A stretch of 64,000 nt of DNA from Lysobacter_I brunescens (GCF_042677005.1 NZ_JBHTIF010000001.1:1302001-1366000); one strand, 5' to 3'. Numbered from the stretch's first letter, positions 1-9,350 are shown. The notes: generated by a model from the letters alone, not told the origin. Program-made: numbers and translations.

Positions 1-1341
1 GCCTCGCTGTCGGAAATCCATCCCTCGCTGAACACCAATCCGCGCATCTGCGCGATCGAGGTCGCGTACCCGGACGAACCCGCACGGATGCAGCTGGTCG
101 CGCAGTCCGCGCCGCACATGGCACCGGAGCAGCAGGCGCTGGTCGCCAAGCACACCGCCGGCCTGCGCCTCCTGGAGATCGACAGCATCGTCGCCGAACG
201 CCCCGCCGCCGGTTTGCCCGAGGCGGAGCGCAAGGCGCTGGCGCTGCAGCTGCTCGGCGACGCGCCCGATGCGCAGCAGCGCGCCGAGATGTATGCGGGC
301 GTCACCGCCGGCAAGACCCGCGAGGAAATCGCCTTCATGATCCTCGGTCACGCCGCGCCGGCGTCGAACGAGGATCCGCTCGACGCGATGCTCGCGATCA
401 TCGGCGAACGAAAGCGCGAGATCATCCAGCGCTCCTGCGGCGACCTCATCGAATTCCTCGATCCCTCGTACGGGCTCGACGCGGTCGGCGGCTACGACCA
501 GATCAAGGCCGAGCTGATGAAGATCGCTGCCACGATCAAGACAGGCGACCGCAAGCTCGCGCCGATGGGTCTGCTCGCGGTCGGCCCGATGGGCGTGGGC
601 AAGACCTTCGTCATCAAGGCCTTCCTGAAGGAAGCCGGCCTGCCCGGCGTGGTGCTGAAGAACTTCCGCTCGAAATGGGTCGGTTCCACCGAGTCCAACC
701 TCGAACGCGTGCTCAAGATCATCCGCGCGATGAGCCCGATCGCGCTGGTCATCGACGAAGGCGACCGCAGCTTCGGCAACGGCGAAGGTGGCGACAGCGA
801 CGGCGGCACCTCCTCACGCGTGATCGCGCGGATCAAGGACTTCATGTCCGACACCGCCAACCGCGGCCACGTGCTGACGATCCTGATGACCAACCGACCG
901 GACAAGCTCGACGTCGACATCAAGCGCCCGGGCCGCCTCGATCGGAAGATTCCCTTCTTCTACGTCGACACCGGCGAGGACCGCCTGCGCATCGTCCGCG
1001 CGATCCTCAAGCGCAACGGGGTCGAACTTGCCGACGACAGCATCGCCGCGCTCGGCGATGCCTTCGCTGGCCTCGACGGCTATTCCAACGCCGACCTCGA
1101 AGCCATCGCCTTGCTCGCGCTCGACATCGCCCGCAACGACGGCGTCGCGCTCGCCGCCACGCACCTGGAGCAGGCGATCGCCGACTTCATCCCGCCGCAG
1201 CACACCGACACCATCCAGCTCATGGAACTGCTCGCCGTGCAGGAATCCTCGCGCCGCAGCCTCCTGCCGGAACGCTTCGCCAAGCTCGCCCCGTCGGAAG
1301 TCTCTGAACTGATCGGAGAGTTGAAGCGGCGGGTGAGATGA
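1..1341 (+). CDS. AAA+ ATPase, 5' truncated by window edge
   Basis: The reading frame is open from base 1, so the true start lies upstream; at least 446 codons are present. The C-terminal two thirds is a classical AAA+ module. Walker A GPMGVGKT is encoded at 583-606, Walker B reads ALVIDEGD, a sensor-1-like segment reads ILMTNRPDKLD, and it is followed by RPGRLDRK, which supplies the arginine-finger region. A helical lid (GLDGYSNADLEAIALLAL) follows. The N-terminal part is not recognisable. AAA+ proteins of this layout remodel or unfold partner proteins, but the substrate cannot be told from this fragment. It runs convergently into the efflux operon, separated by a large palindromic repeat. 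Confidence 0.85.
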   Translation, partial: ASLSEIHPSLNTNPRICAIEVAYPDEPARMQLVAQSAPHMAPEQQALVAKHTAGLRLLEIDSIVAERPAAGLPEAERKALALQLLGDAPDAQQRAEMYAGVTAGKTREEIAFMILGHAAPASNEDPLDAMLAIIGERKREIIQRSCGDLIEFLDPSYGLDAVGGYDQIKAELMKIAATIKTGDRKLAPMGLLAVGPMGVGKTFVIKAFLKEAGLPGVVLKNFRSKWVGSTESNLERVLKIIRAMSPIALVIDEGDRSFGNGEGGDSDGGTSSRVIARIKDFMSDTANRGHVLTILMTNRPDKLDVDIKRPGRLDRKIPFFYVDTGEDRLRIVRAILKRNGVELADDSIAALGDAFAGLDGYSNADLEAIALLALDIARNDGVALAATHLEQAIADFIPPQHTDTIQLMELLAVQESSRRSLLPERFAKLAPSEVSELIGELKRRVR

Positions 1342-1379
1342 GTTTCCGCAGCAACCACTCAAGCGCCAGTCAAACGCAC

Positions 1380-1452
1380 GTCATCCTCGCGCAAGCGAGG
1401 ACCCATACTTGATCATTACGGATGGTTGGGTCCTCGCTTGCGCGAGGATGAC
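1380..1452. repeat. Composite REP palindrome (two mirrored hairpins)
   Basis: Two perfect 26-base inverted arms lie at 1380-1405 and 1427-1452 with a 21-base spacer. Each arm also folds on itself as CCTCGC-GCAA-GCGAGG (6-bp stem) or its complement. The element fills most of the gap between two convergent genes and could act as a bidirectional terminator or mRNA stabiliser. Architecture is typical of bacterial REP doublets; function is inferred. Confidence 0.85.
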
Positions 1453-1514
1453 GATGCTTTTTGCTGCAGGCATTGTCGCGGCCGAACCGAAACGATCCGG
1501 ATGACAGCGCGTGA

Positions 1515-2975
1515 TCAGCGCTGCCCCACCTCCATCCGCACCGGTGGCGATTGCGGCCAGCCACCGGCCAGCGCCTTGAACAGGCCGACGGCACTGGTGG
1601 CACTGCGCGTGCGTGCGTCCGCGAAGGCGTCTTCGGCCTGCAGGCGCGTACGTTCGGCGTCGAGCACTTCGAGCAGGCCGGTGGCGCCGGCTTCGAAGCG
1701 CGTGCGCGCGAGCGTCGCGGCCCTTGCGCTGTCGACGGCGGCGCGTTCGAGCAGGGCGTCCTCCTCGCGTGCGCGGGCATGGCGGACCAGGGCGTTCTCG
1801 GTGTCTTCCAGCGCGAGCAGCACGCTGCGTTCGTAGCCGGCAAGCGCTCCTGACGCATCGGCATCGGCGGCGGCGATGCGCGCGCGCGTGCGGCCGATGT
1901 CGAGGAACGACCAATCGATGCCCAGCGCGACGAGGCGTGTTTCGCTGCCGCGTTCGAACAGCGCGCTTGTGTCGATCGCCTGGCTGCCGATCAGCCCGCC
2001 GAGCGTGAAGCGCGGGAACAGGTCGGCGGTGGCGACACCGATCCGCGCGGTCGCGGCATGCAGGCGCGCTTCCGCCGCAGCGACATCGGGACGACGGCGC
2101 AGCAGGACGCCGGGCGTGCCGGGATCGATGCGTGTGGGCAGCGCGGGCAGCGGCGCGGGTGCCGACAGCTCGGCGATCAGCGCATCCGGCGCGCGCCCTG
2201 TCAGCACAGCGAGTCGATGTATTGCGGTTGCCACCTGCGCTTCCAGCGCGGGAATGCGCGAGGAGGTCGCGGCCTGCTGCGCGCGTGCGCGGGACAGGTC
2301 GAATTCACTGTCGCGACCCGCGTCGTAGCGCGCCTGCACCAGGCGCAGGGTTTCCGCCTGGTTCTCCGCGTTCTCGCGCGCCACGCGCAGGCGTTCCTGC
2401 AGTCCGCGCAATTCGAAATAAGTGCGCGCGACTTCGCCGACGATGGCGACCTGCGCTGCTGCGAGATCCAGGACGCTGGCCTGGGCATCGGCGCGGCCAG
2501 CTTCGACGTTGCGACGGATGCGGCCGAAGAGGTCGAGTTCCCAGGCGACGTTCGCGCCGATGCTGTAGGACTCGACATCGCGCGCATCGCGATCGACGCC
2601 CGGCATCTGGTCGCTGCTGGCGCGCGTGTCGCGGCCGTCGGCATTCGCGGTGATCGTCGGCAAGCGGTCGAATTTCGCACCGCGCAGCAGCGCGTTGGCG
2701 CGGTCGTACTGCGCGAGCGCGATGCGCAGATCGTGGTTGGCCGACAGCGCGGCATCGACGAGCGTGTCGAGCCGTGCATCGCCGAATCCGCGCCAGAACG
2801 CGGCATCAGCGGAAGGCGTCGACATGGCGTCGACCGGTCCGGCATCGCGTGCGAAGCGTTCCGGCAGCGGCAGGTCGGGGCGTACATGGTCCGGGCCGAC
2901 AGTGCAGGCGGAGATCGCCAGCGACAGCGCAGCCATGGTCAGCAGCGAGGGAAGGGCGCGTGGAAAGGCGTTCAT
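1515..2975 (-). CDS. Outer membrane factor lipoprotein of the efflux system (NodT/OprN type)
   Basis: A 486-residue TolC-like outer-membrane channel lipoprotein, last gene of the RND efflux operon. The N-terminus MNAFPRALPSLLTMAALS is a signal peptide ending in lipobox LAISAC, with the acylated Cys followed by TVGPDHVRPD, the usual opening of NodT-family factors. Two OEP repeats of alternating helices and strands fill the rest, including RRPDVAAAEARLHAATARIGVA. I chose the ATG at 2975 because it begins the signal peptide and has a GGAG upstream; an in-frame ATG lies 11 codons earlier. It would dock with the fusion protein (6986-8194) and pump (3615-6791) to export drugs or metabolites. Confidence 0.92.
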   Translation of the reverse strand: MNAFPRALPSLLTMAALSLAISACTVGPDHVRPDLPLPERFARDAGPVDAMSTPSADAAFWRGFGDARLDTLVDAALSANHDLRIALAQYDRANALLRGAKFDRLPTITANADGRDTRASSDQMPGVDRDARDVESYSIGANVAWELDLFGRIRRNVEAGRADAQASVLDLAAAQVAIVGEVARTYFELRGLQERLRVARENAENQAETLRLVQARYDAGRDSEFDLSRARAQQAATSSRIPALEAQVATAIHRLAVLTGRAPDALIAELSAPAPLPALPTRIDPGTPGVLLRRRPDVAAAEARLHAATARIGVATADLFPRFTLGGLIGSQAIDTSALFERGSETRLVALGIDWSFLDIGRTRARIAAADADASGALAGYERSVLLALEDTENALVRHARAREEDALLERAAVDSARAATLARTRFEAGATGLLEVLDAERTRLQAEDAFADARTRSATSAVGLFKALAGGWPQSPPVRMEVGQR

Positions 2976-3075
2976 GATGGAATGCTCCGTGGGCGACGCA
3001 CGAAGCATCGCGGTTGAATCGTTGTCGAAGTGGGACGCACCGGCGCGAATGCGTGCGCCGGTGCGTGTTGTGCGA

Positions 3076-3564
3076 TCACCAGCGCAGGGTCTGGCCGAGG
3101 TGGGTGAAGCCGCCGGTGGGACCGATGTCGCCGATCAGCGACATCGCGACGCTGCTCTTCGCACCCAGTTCGATGCTGAGGTCGCCATTGGCGTTCATGT
3201 CGGTCTTCACCGATCCGGGATGGATCGCATTGACCTTGATGCCGCTGTCGCGCAGTTCGTGCGCCAGATGCACGGTCCATGCGTTCAGTGCGCTCTTCGA
3301 CACGTTGCAGGTGGGCAGCTTGTAATCGAAGATCGGCGACTGCGGGCCGATGTGCTCGGCGATCGAGCCGAGCAGGCTGGACACGTTGACGATGCGTCCT
3401 GCCACGGACTTGCGCAGCAGCGGCAGGAAGGCCTGCGTGGTCGAGATCACGCCGAACAGGTTGGTGTCGAAGGTCGAGCGCGACGCGGCGAGCTGGCGGA
3501 GGGTTTCGAGGCCGATGCCGCGGATGGCGCCAGCGACGAGTGCGATCTTCCGTGCGGTGCTCAT
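3076..3564 (-). pseudogene. Internally deleted short-chain dehydrogenase remnant
   Basis: A 162-codon open frame that matches both ends of a classical SDR but lacks the middle. It reads MSTARKIALVAGAIRGIG (degenerate form of the TGxxxGIG cofactor motif), reaches RQLAAS, then jumps directly to RSTFDTNLFGV, which in full-length relatives follows the NNAG motif. About 75-85 residues are therefore missing in frame near base 3480. The catalytic Ser segment NVSS is kept, but the YxxxK tyrosine is Cys (CNVSK; TAC changed to TGC). Cofactor-binding and active-site residues are thus both lost. It sits between the pump and outer-membrane genes of the efflux operon and may be co-transcribed as a relic. 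A non-enzymatic role cannot be excluded. Confidence 0.75.
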
Positions 3565-3614
3565 GGGATGGATGCCTTGTGTATCGATGGGGAAGGCGTG
3601 TCTGGAGAGAAGCG

Positions 3615-6600
3615 TCAGACGGCGACGCCGTCTGCGGAGTGCGTCGCCTGCGGTGCGTGCGACACCAGGGGACGGTTGGCCAGCTTGCGCAGCGCGACGT
3701 AGAACACGGGGGTGAGGAACAGGCCGAAGGCGGTGACGCCGAGCATCCCGGCAAACACGGTGATGCCGGTGACCGAGCGGACTTCGGCGCCGGCGCCGCC
3801 GGCGAGTACAAGTGGCACGGTGCCGGCGATGAAGGCCACCGAGGTCATCACGATCGGACGCAGGCGCAGGCGGCAGGCTTCCAGGGCCGCTTCTACTATT
3901 CCCTTGCCCTGCAGTTCGAGCTCGCGGGCGAACTCGACGATCAGGATCGCGTTCTTGCACGCCAGGCCCATCAGCACCACCAGGCCGACCTGCACGAACA
4001 CGTTGTTGTCCCCACCGGTGAGCCACACGCCGAACAGCGCGGACAGCAGGGTCATCGGCACGATCAGGATCACCGCCAGCGGCAAGGTCCAGCTTTCGTA
4101 CAGCGCGGCCAGCACGAGGAAGGCGAGCAACACCGCCAGCGGGAACACCACCAGCGCGGCCTTGCCCTGCGTAGCCTGCTGGTAGCTCAGGTCGCTCCAG
4201 TCGATGCCCATGCCCTGCGGGAGCGTGTTCTGCGCGAGTTCGGCGACCTTGGCCATCGCTTCGCCGGAGGACAGCACGCGCGGATCGGCTTCGCCGAGGA
4301 GGTCGGCGGCCGGGTAGCCGTTGAAACGGATCACCGGGTCGGGGCCGTAGGTCTGCCGCACGGTCACCATCGAACCGATCGGCACCATGTCGCCGGCGGC
4401 ATTGCGCGTGCGCAGCCGGGCGATGTCTTCGACCTGGTCGCGGAACGGCGCGTCGGCCTGCGCGATCACCTGCCAGGTGCGGCCGAACATGTTGAAGTCG
4501 TTGACGTAGGCCGAACCGAGGTAGGTCTGCAGCGTGTCGAACAATTCGGTCAGCGGCACGCCCTGCGCCTTCGCCTTCACGCGATCGACGTCGGCTTCGA
4601 GCTGCGGCACGTTCGCCTGGTAGCTGGTGATCGGGTAGCCGAGGCCCGGCGTCTGCGATGCCGCGCCCTGGAAGGCCTGCACCGCGCCCTGCAGTGCGCC
4701 GTAGCCCAGGCGCGTGCGGTCCTCGACGAACAGCGACCAGCCCGAACCGTTGCCCAGGCCCTGGATCGGCGGCGGCATGAACGCGAAGGTGAAGCCTTCC
4801 TGGATCGTCGAGAATTTCTGGTTGAGTTCGGCGGTGATGTCGGCGGCGCTGCGCGTGCGCTCGGAGAACGGCTTGAGGGTGAAGAACACCACGCCGTTGT
4901 TGGGCGTGTTGGTGAACTGCAACGGATTCAGGCCGGGGAACGCGATCTCGCTTTCCACGCCTTCCACCTGCTTGGCGAGCGCGGCCATCTTCTTCAGCGT
5001 CGCATCGGTGCGTTCGATCGAGGCGCCTTCTGGCATCTTCACGCCGGCGATCAGGTACAGCTTGTCCTGCACCGGGATGAAGCCCGCCGGCACGGCCTGG
5101 AACATCACGCCCGCGCCGACCAGCAATGCCGCATACACCGCGAACACCGCGCCGCGACGGCCCAGCGTGCGCGACACCGCGCCTTCGTAGCGCTTCGAAC
5201 TGCTGTTGAAGAAGCGGTTGAACGGACGGAACAGCCAGCCGAACAGACGGTCGATCAGGCGAGAAGGTGCGTCCTTGTGGCTGCCGTGCGGCTTGAGCAG
5301 CTTCGCGGCGAGCGCCGGCGACAGGGTCAGCGAATTGATCGCCGAGATCACGGTCGAGATCGCGATGGTCACGGCGAACTGCTTGTAGAACTGGCCGGTG
5401 ACCCCGGTGAGGAAGGCCATCGGCACGAACACCGCGCACAGCACCAGCGCGATCGCGATGATCGGGCCCGAGACCTCCTTCATCGCCAGGTGCGCGGCTT
5501 CGAGCGGCGTGGCGCCGTGCTCGATGTGCCGCTCCACGTTCTCCACCACCACGATCGCGTCGTCGACCACGATGCCGATCGCGAGCACCAGGCCGAACAG
5601 CGTCAGCGTGTTGATCGAATAGCCGAGCAGGTAGAGCACCGCGAAGGTGCCGACCACCGACACCGGCACCGCCAGCAGGGGGATGACCGACGCGCGCCAG
5701 GTCTGCAGGAAGAGGATCACCACCAGCACCACCAGCAGTGTCGCTTCGAGCAGCGTGGTGATGACCGACTTGATCGAATCGCGGACGAAGATGGTGGTGT
5801 CGTAGACCGACACGATCTCCACGCCCTGCGGCAGGGTCTTGCGGATCTCGGCCATCCTGTCGATGACCGCGTCGCGGATCTCCAGCGCGTTCGCGCCCGG
5901 CGCCTGGAAGATGCCGATCGCCGACGCGTTCATGCCGTCGAGGCGCGCACGCAGCGTGTAGTCGCCCGCCGCCAGCTGGATGCGCGCCACGTCGCGCAGG
6001 CGGACGATTTCGCCATCATCGCCGCTCTTGAGCACGATGTCGCCGAACTCGGCTTCGTCCTGCAGGCGGCCCTTGGCGTGGATCGGCAGCAGGAAATCGC
6101 TGCCGTTGGGCATCGGCTCGGCGCCGAGCTGGCCGGCGGAGACCTGCACGTTCTGTTCGCGCACCGCGCGCAGCACGTCGCTTGCGGTCATGCCGCGCGC
6201 GGCGATCCTGTCCGGGTCCAGCCACAGGCGCATCGCGTAGTCGCCGCCGCCGAAGGGCTGCGCGTCGCCGACGCCGGGAATGCGCGCCAGCTGGTCCTTC
6301 ACGTGGAGGCGCATGTAGTTGCGCAGGTACAGCGAGTCGTACTTGCCGTCCTTCGACACCAGGTGCACCACCATCAGGAACACCGGCGACTGCTTCTGCG
6401 TGGTCACGCCCTGTCGGCGCACGTCCTCGGGCAGGCGTGCGAGCGCCTGCGCCACGCGGTTCTGCACGCGCACCGCAGCCTCATCCGGATCGGTGCCCGG
6501 CTTGAAGGTCACGGTCAGCGCGAGCACGCCGTCGGAACCGGCGACCGACTTCACGTACATCATGTCCTCGACGCCGTTGATCGCTTCCTCCAGCGGCGTG

Positions 6601-6791
6601 GCGACGGTTTCGGCGATCACCTTGGGATTGGCGCCGGGATAGACCGTGCGCACCACCACCGAGGGCGGTACCACTTCGGGGTATTCGCCGATCGGCAGCA
6701 GCGGGATCGCGATCAGGCCGGCGGCGAAGATCACGATCGACAGCACTGCGGCGAAGATCGGCCGGTCGATGAAGAATCGGGAGAAATCCAT
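3615..6791 (-). CDS. RND efflux pump inner-membrane transporter (MexF/AcrB family, HAE1)
   Basis: A 1058-residue proton-driven multidrug exporter of full family length. The N-terminus MDFSRFFIDRPIFAAVLSI and the following GEYPEVVPPSVVV resemble the MexF/OqxB branch. Proton-relay residues are visible: Asp410-Asp411 in VVDDAIVVVENVE and Lys946 in GLACKNAILIVEF, equivalent to AcrB D407/D408 and K940. Two large periplasmic loops follow TM1 and TM7 as expected. The start ATG at 6791 is unambiguous. It lies downstream of the membrane fusion gene after a 194-base spacer that contains hairpins. Substrates cannot be predicted from sequence; the MexEF relatives export chloramphenicol, quinolones and signalling intermediates. 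Confidence 0.95.
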   Translation of the reverse strand: MDFSRFFIDRPIFAAVLSIVIFAAGLIAIPLLPIGEYPEVVPPSVVVRTVYPGANPKVIAETVATPLEEAINGVEDMMYVKSVAGSDGVLALTVTFKPGTDPDEAAVRVQNRVAQALARLPEDVRRQGVTTQKQSPVFLMVVHLVSKDGKYDSLYLRNYMRLHVKDQLARIPGVGDAQPFGGGDYAMRLWLDPDRIAARGMTASDVLRAVREQNVQVSAGQLGAEPMPNGSDFLLPIHAKGRLQDEAEFGDIVLKSGDDGEIVRLRDVARIQLAAGDYTLRARLDGMNASAIGIFQAPGANALEIRDAVIDRMAEIRKTLPQGVEIVSVYDTTIFVRDSIKSVITTLLEATLLVVLVVILFLQTWRASVIPLLAVPVSVVGTFAVLYLLGYSINTLTLFGLVLAIGIVVDDAIVVVENVERHIEHGATPLEAAHLAMKEVSGPIIAIALVLCAVFVPMAFLTGVTGQFYKQFAVTIAISTVISAINSLTLSPALAAKLLKPHGSHKDAPSRLIDRLFGWLFRPFNRFFNSSSKRYEGAVSRTLGRRGAVFAVYAALLVGAGVMFQAVPAGFIPVQDKLYLIAGVKMPEGASIERTDATLKKMAALAKQVEGVESEIAFPGLNPLQFTNTPNNGVVFFTLKPFSERTRSAADITAELNQKFSTIQEGFTFAFMPPPIQGLGNGSGWSLFVEDRTRLGYGALQGAVQAFQGAASQTPGLGYPITSYQANVPQLEADVDRVKAKAQGVPLTELFDTLQTYLGSAYVNDFNMFGRTWQVIAQADAPFRDQVEDIARLRTRNAAGDMVPIGSMVTVRQTYGPDPVIRFNGYPAADLLGEADPRVLSSGEAMAKVAELAQNTLPQGMGIDWSDLSYQQATQGKAALVVFPLAVLLAFLVLAALYESWTLPLAVILIVPMTLLSALFGVWLTGGDNNVFVQVGLVVLMGLACKNAILIVEFARELELQGKGIVEAALEACRLRLRPIVMTSVAFIAGTVPLVLAGGAGAEVRSVTGITVFAGMLGVTAFGLFLTPVFYVALRKLANRPLVSHAPQATHSADGVAV

Positions 6792-6985
6792 GGGAAATCC
6801 TTGGTTGCGGCAAAGCCGCGTCGAGGGCCGGCCCGAAGGCCGACTGGTGCGGTGTCGCGTTGGGTTGTTGTCTTGCGTTCGAGCGGCGCGCCGCAGTGAC
6901 GCGCCGCCGTTCCGCCGCTGCCGGGGGATGCAGTGACGGAACGGCGACCGTCAGGCCGACGCGGGGAGGGTCATGCGCTGATGGC

Positions 6986-8194
6986 TCATGGCGTCTGCGT
7001 CGCGGCCGATGCGGGCCTGGTCTCGACAGCGGCGACGGTGCGGGCCTGCGTGGATGCAGCGCCCTCCATCGCGACCTTCTTCGGCACGACCGGCATGCCC
7101 GGGAAGAACACCTTCTGCACGCCGTTGACGATCACGGTGTCCTGCGCGCTCAGGCCGGACTCGATCACGCGCAGTCCGTCGATCGTGCGGCCGAGCACCA
7201 CGTCCTTGCGCATCGCCTGGTTGCCCTTGCCGAGCACGTAGACGTACTTGCGGTCCTGGTCGGTCAGCACCGCCTTGTCGTCGATCAGCAGCGCCTTCGT
7301 GCGTGCGTCGCCTTCCAGCTGCACGCGCGCGAACAGGCCGGGCGTGAAGCGGCGATCGGGATTGGCCAGCACCGCGCGGGCGCGGATCGTGCCGGTAGCG
7401 GGATCGACCTGGTTGTCGACGAAATCGACGATGCCCGCGTGCGGATGGCCGCTTTCGTCGGCGAGGCCGACGCGCACGCGGCTACGCGATGCCGTGCCGT
7501 CGCGCAGGAACGCCTGTTCGTCGCTCTCGAAGTACACATGCACCGGGTCGAGCGAGACGACCGTGGTCAGCAGCGTGCCGTCGGCCTGGGCCAGGTTGCC
7601 GGTGGTGACCATCGCGCGACCGGCACGGCCGTCGATCGGCGAGCGCACCTCGGTGAACTGCAGGTCGAGCCTGGCGCTGGCGACGGCCGCTTCGGCCGCG
7701 CGCACGGCGGCATTGCCCTGCGCGGTGGCGGCCTTGCGCGTGTCGAACTCCTCGCGCGAGATGGCCCGGGCGTCGACCAGCGCCTGCGCGCGGGCATCCT
7801 GCGAACGCGCCAGTCGCGCCTCGCTGCGTGCGCGTTCGAGATTGGCTTCCGCCTGCGCCAGTGCGGCGCGATAGGGACGCGGATCGATCACGAACAGCAG
7901 CTGGCCTTTGCGCACCTCGTCGCCTTCGCGATACGAGACGCGTTCGATGTAGCCGCTGACGCGCGGGCGCAGTTCGACGCTTTCCACCGCCGCGACACGG
8001 CCGGTGACGTCGTTCCACTGCGTCACGTCGCGCTGGAGCACCTGCGCGACGCTGACTTCCGGCGGAGGTGGCGCGCCGTGCGGCGCCGCCGCTTCGCTGC
8101 TGCACGCGGAGACGACCACAGCGATCGCCGCGCCCAGCAGCAGGGTGGAGAGAGGGAAACGGGTGCCCGTTCGGGCTTGCGATCTGAGGTTCAT
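6986..8194 (-). CDS. Periplasmic membrane fusion protein of the RND efflux system
   Basis: A 402-residue adaptor (AcrA/MexE type) linking pump and outer-membrane channel. An N-terminal signal with lipobox VVVSAC predicts an inner-membrane lipoprotein. The lipoyl half-motif VELRPRVSGYIERVSYREGDEVRKGQLLFVID is followed by a helical hairpin (about residues 100-165), the second lipoyl half (SPIDGRAGRAMVTTGNL) and beta-barrel and membrane-proximal domains. The ATG at 8194 overlaps the TGA of the upstream SDR gene as ATGA, so translation is probably coupled. The C-terminal tail of about 25 residues after VVPKK is Ala/Thr rich and probably disordered. Confidence 0.94.
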   Translation of the reverse strand: MNLRSQARTGTRFPLSTLLLGAAIAVVVSACSSEAAAPHGAPPPPEVSVAQVLQRDVTQWNDVTGRVAAVESVELRPRVSGYIERVSYREGDEVRKGQLLFVIDPRPYRAALAQAEANLERARSEARLARSQDARAQALVDARAISREEFDTRKAATAQGNAAVRAAEAAVASARLDLQFTEVRSPIDGRAGRAMVTTGNLAQADGTLLTTVVSLDPVHVYFESDEQAFLRDGTASRSRVRVGLADESGHPHAGIVDFVDNQVDPATGTIRARAVLANPDRRFTPGLFARVQLEGDARTKALLIDDKAVLTDQDRKYVYVLGKGNQAMRKDVVLGRTIDGLRVIESGLSAQDTVIVNGVQKVFFPGMPVVPKKVAMEGAASTQARTVAAVETRPASAATQTP

Positions 8195-9108
8195 GGCGAA
8201 AGCCTGTCTTTGAGTCGTGGGGAGGACGCGATGCCGCGCAGCAGCCTGCGCGCGTCGTGGAGGGAGCGTTCCGCATCGATGGCGCCTGGGCCATCCGGAT
8301 CCTGCGCCCGGGGCGCAACGCGGCGTTCCGGCGGCGCGGTGTCGAGGGCGTCGACGTCGTCGGACCAGAACGCCGAGGGCGGGCTCGTGTCGCCGAAGCG
8401 CACGACCGCATCGCGCACGGTGCCGGGCGAGGTCGCCATCGCCACCGCGCGTCGCGCGACCGCGCCGAGGCTCGGCCATTCGGGGCAGGCATGGCGTTCG
8501 TTGCCGGGCGTGCGCAGCGGTGCATCCACGCCGAGCAGGTGCACGTGCACGCCGAGCGCGCGCGCTTCGTCGTGCAGTACCCGCGCCAGCATGCGCAGCG
8601 CGGCGGCGGCAATCGAATCGTGGCCGTAGCCGGCCCAGGGATAGTCCGCGCCCGGTCCGCCGATCAGCACGTAGGCGCCGCGCGCCTGTGCGGAGAGCAT
8701 CGGCAGCAGGTGGCGTGCAGCGAACAGGTGCGGCAGCAGGTCTTCGTCGAGCCGTCTGCGCAGCGCGTCGCCGGGCTGGTCGAGCAGGCGGCCGCGCACC
8801 GGCGCGCCGCGGATCGCGGCGATCACGCCGGCGATCGGCAGGTCGAGTGCGCGGATGCGGCGGGCGAGTTCCGCTGCTTCGGCATCGCTGGCGACCGTGG
8901 CCGCGAGCGCCGTCAGCGCCGCGCCCGCGTGCTGCATGCGCAACGCGTCGAGCGCCTCCGCGTCCCGGCCGACGGCGATCACCGGGCGGCCGGCCTCCAG
9001 CGCCGAGGCGACGAGCGCGCCGCCGAGGCAGCCGGTCGCGCCGATGACCAGCAGGGCGCCGTCGCCAAGCGTGTCGTGGGCGGGATAATCCTGGATTGTC
9101 CCGTTCAC
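8191..9108 (-). CDS. Atypical SDR-family protein in the efflux operon
   Basis: A 305-residue protein with a Rossmann start LLVIGATGCLGGALV near residue 20, so NAD(P) binding is plausible. The catalytic signature is not canonical: the NNAG segment reads AIRGAP, and the tyrosine segment reads AGYGHDSIAAAA, with Ser where YxxxK expects Lys. It may be a sensor, an isomerase-like enzyme or an inactive relative. The GTG start at 9108 overlaps the stop of the small membrane gene as GTGA, and its own stop overlaps the fusion-protein start as ATGA. Both junctions support one translationally coupled operon. Oxidoreductases accompany MexEF-type pumps elsewhere (mexS, llpE-type genes), which fits a role in handling a toxic metabolite. 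Confidence 0.75.
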   Translation of the reverse strand: MNGTIQDYPAHDTLGDGALLVIGATGCLGGALVASALEAGRPVIAVGRDAEALDALRMQHAGAALTALAATVASDAEAAELARRIRALDLPIAGVIAAIRGAPVRGRLLDQPGDALRRRLDEDLLPHLFAARHLLPMLSAQARGAYVLIGGPGADYPWAGYGHDSIAAAALRMLARVLHDEARALGVHVHLLGVDAPLRTPGNERHACPEWPSLGAVARRAVAMATSPGTVRDAVVRFGDTSPPSAFWSDDVDALDTAPPERRVAPRAQDPDGPGAIDAERSLHDARRLLRGIASSPRLKDRLSP

Positions 9109-9350
9109 GGGATTTTCTCTCCCGAAAACATCACTTCGACGCTCTGGATGCGGCCCGAGACCACGCCGTCGGCCCAGCGATGCAGCCAGCGGCCGATCGG
9201 CAGGGCGAGCAGCGCGCCGACCGCCCACGACCAGGTCGGCTGCATGCCAAGCAATTGATTCGAAAGCAATGCGAAGCCTGCCGACAGGTCGACGAGAATC
9301 ATCAGGACGAGACTGTGGCGCAGCAGGTTGCGGCGGGAGACGGTGCTCAC
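9105..9350 (-). CDS. Small two-helix membrane protein, first gene of efflux operon
   Basis: An 81-residue protein with a GTG start. Two hydrophobic segments are visible (about residues 13-30, HSLVLMILVDLSAGFALL, and 40-58, SWAVGALLALPIGRWL), separated by a short loop, with a basic N-terminus and a polar tail ending VEVMFSGEKIP. I do not recognise the family. It leads the efflux operon and overlaps the next gene by four bases. Small membrane proteins can modulate RND pumps (AcrZ is the known example), but there is no visible similarity to AcrZ. Confidence 0.65.
   Translation of the reverse strand: MSTVSRRNLLRHSLVLMILVDLSAGFALLSNQLLGMQPTWSWAVGALLALPIGRWLHRWADGVVSGRIQSVEVMFSGEKIP

Noticed and set aside
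3540..6899. Very long open frame on the plus strand opposite the RND pump gene
   Set aside because: It is a by-product of high GC codon bias: His/Arg/Gln/Asp-rich composition, no domain, and exactly antisense to a complete conserved transporter.
6907..6944. Hairpin CCGTTCCG/CGGAACGG between fusion protein and pump genes as an attenuator
   Set aside because: The stem is only 8 bp with a 22-base loop and no T-run or leader peptide; in GC-rich DNA this is expected by chance.
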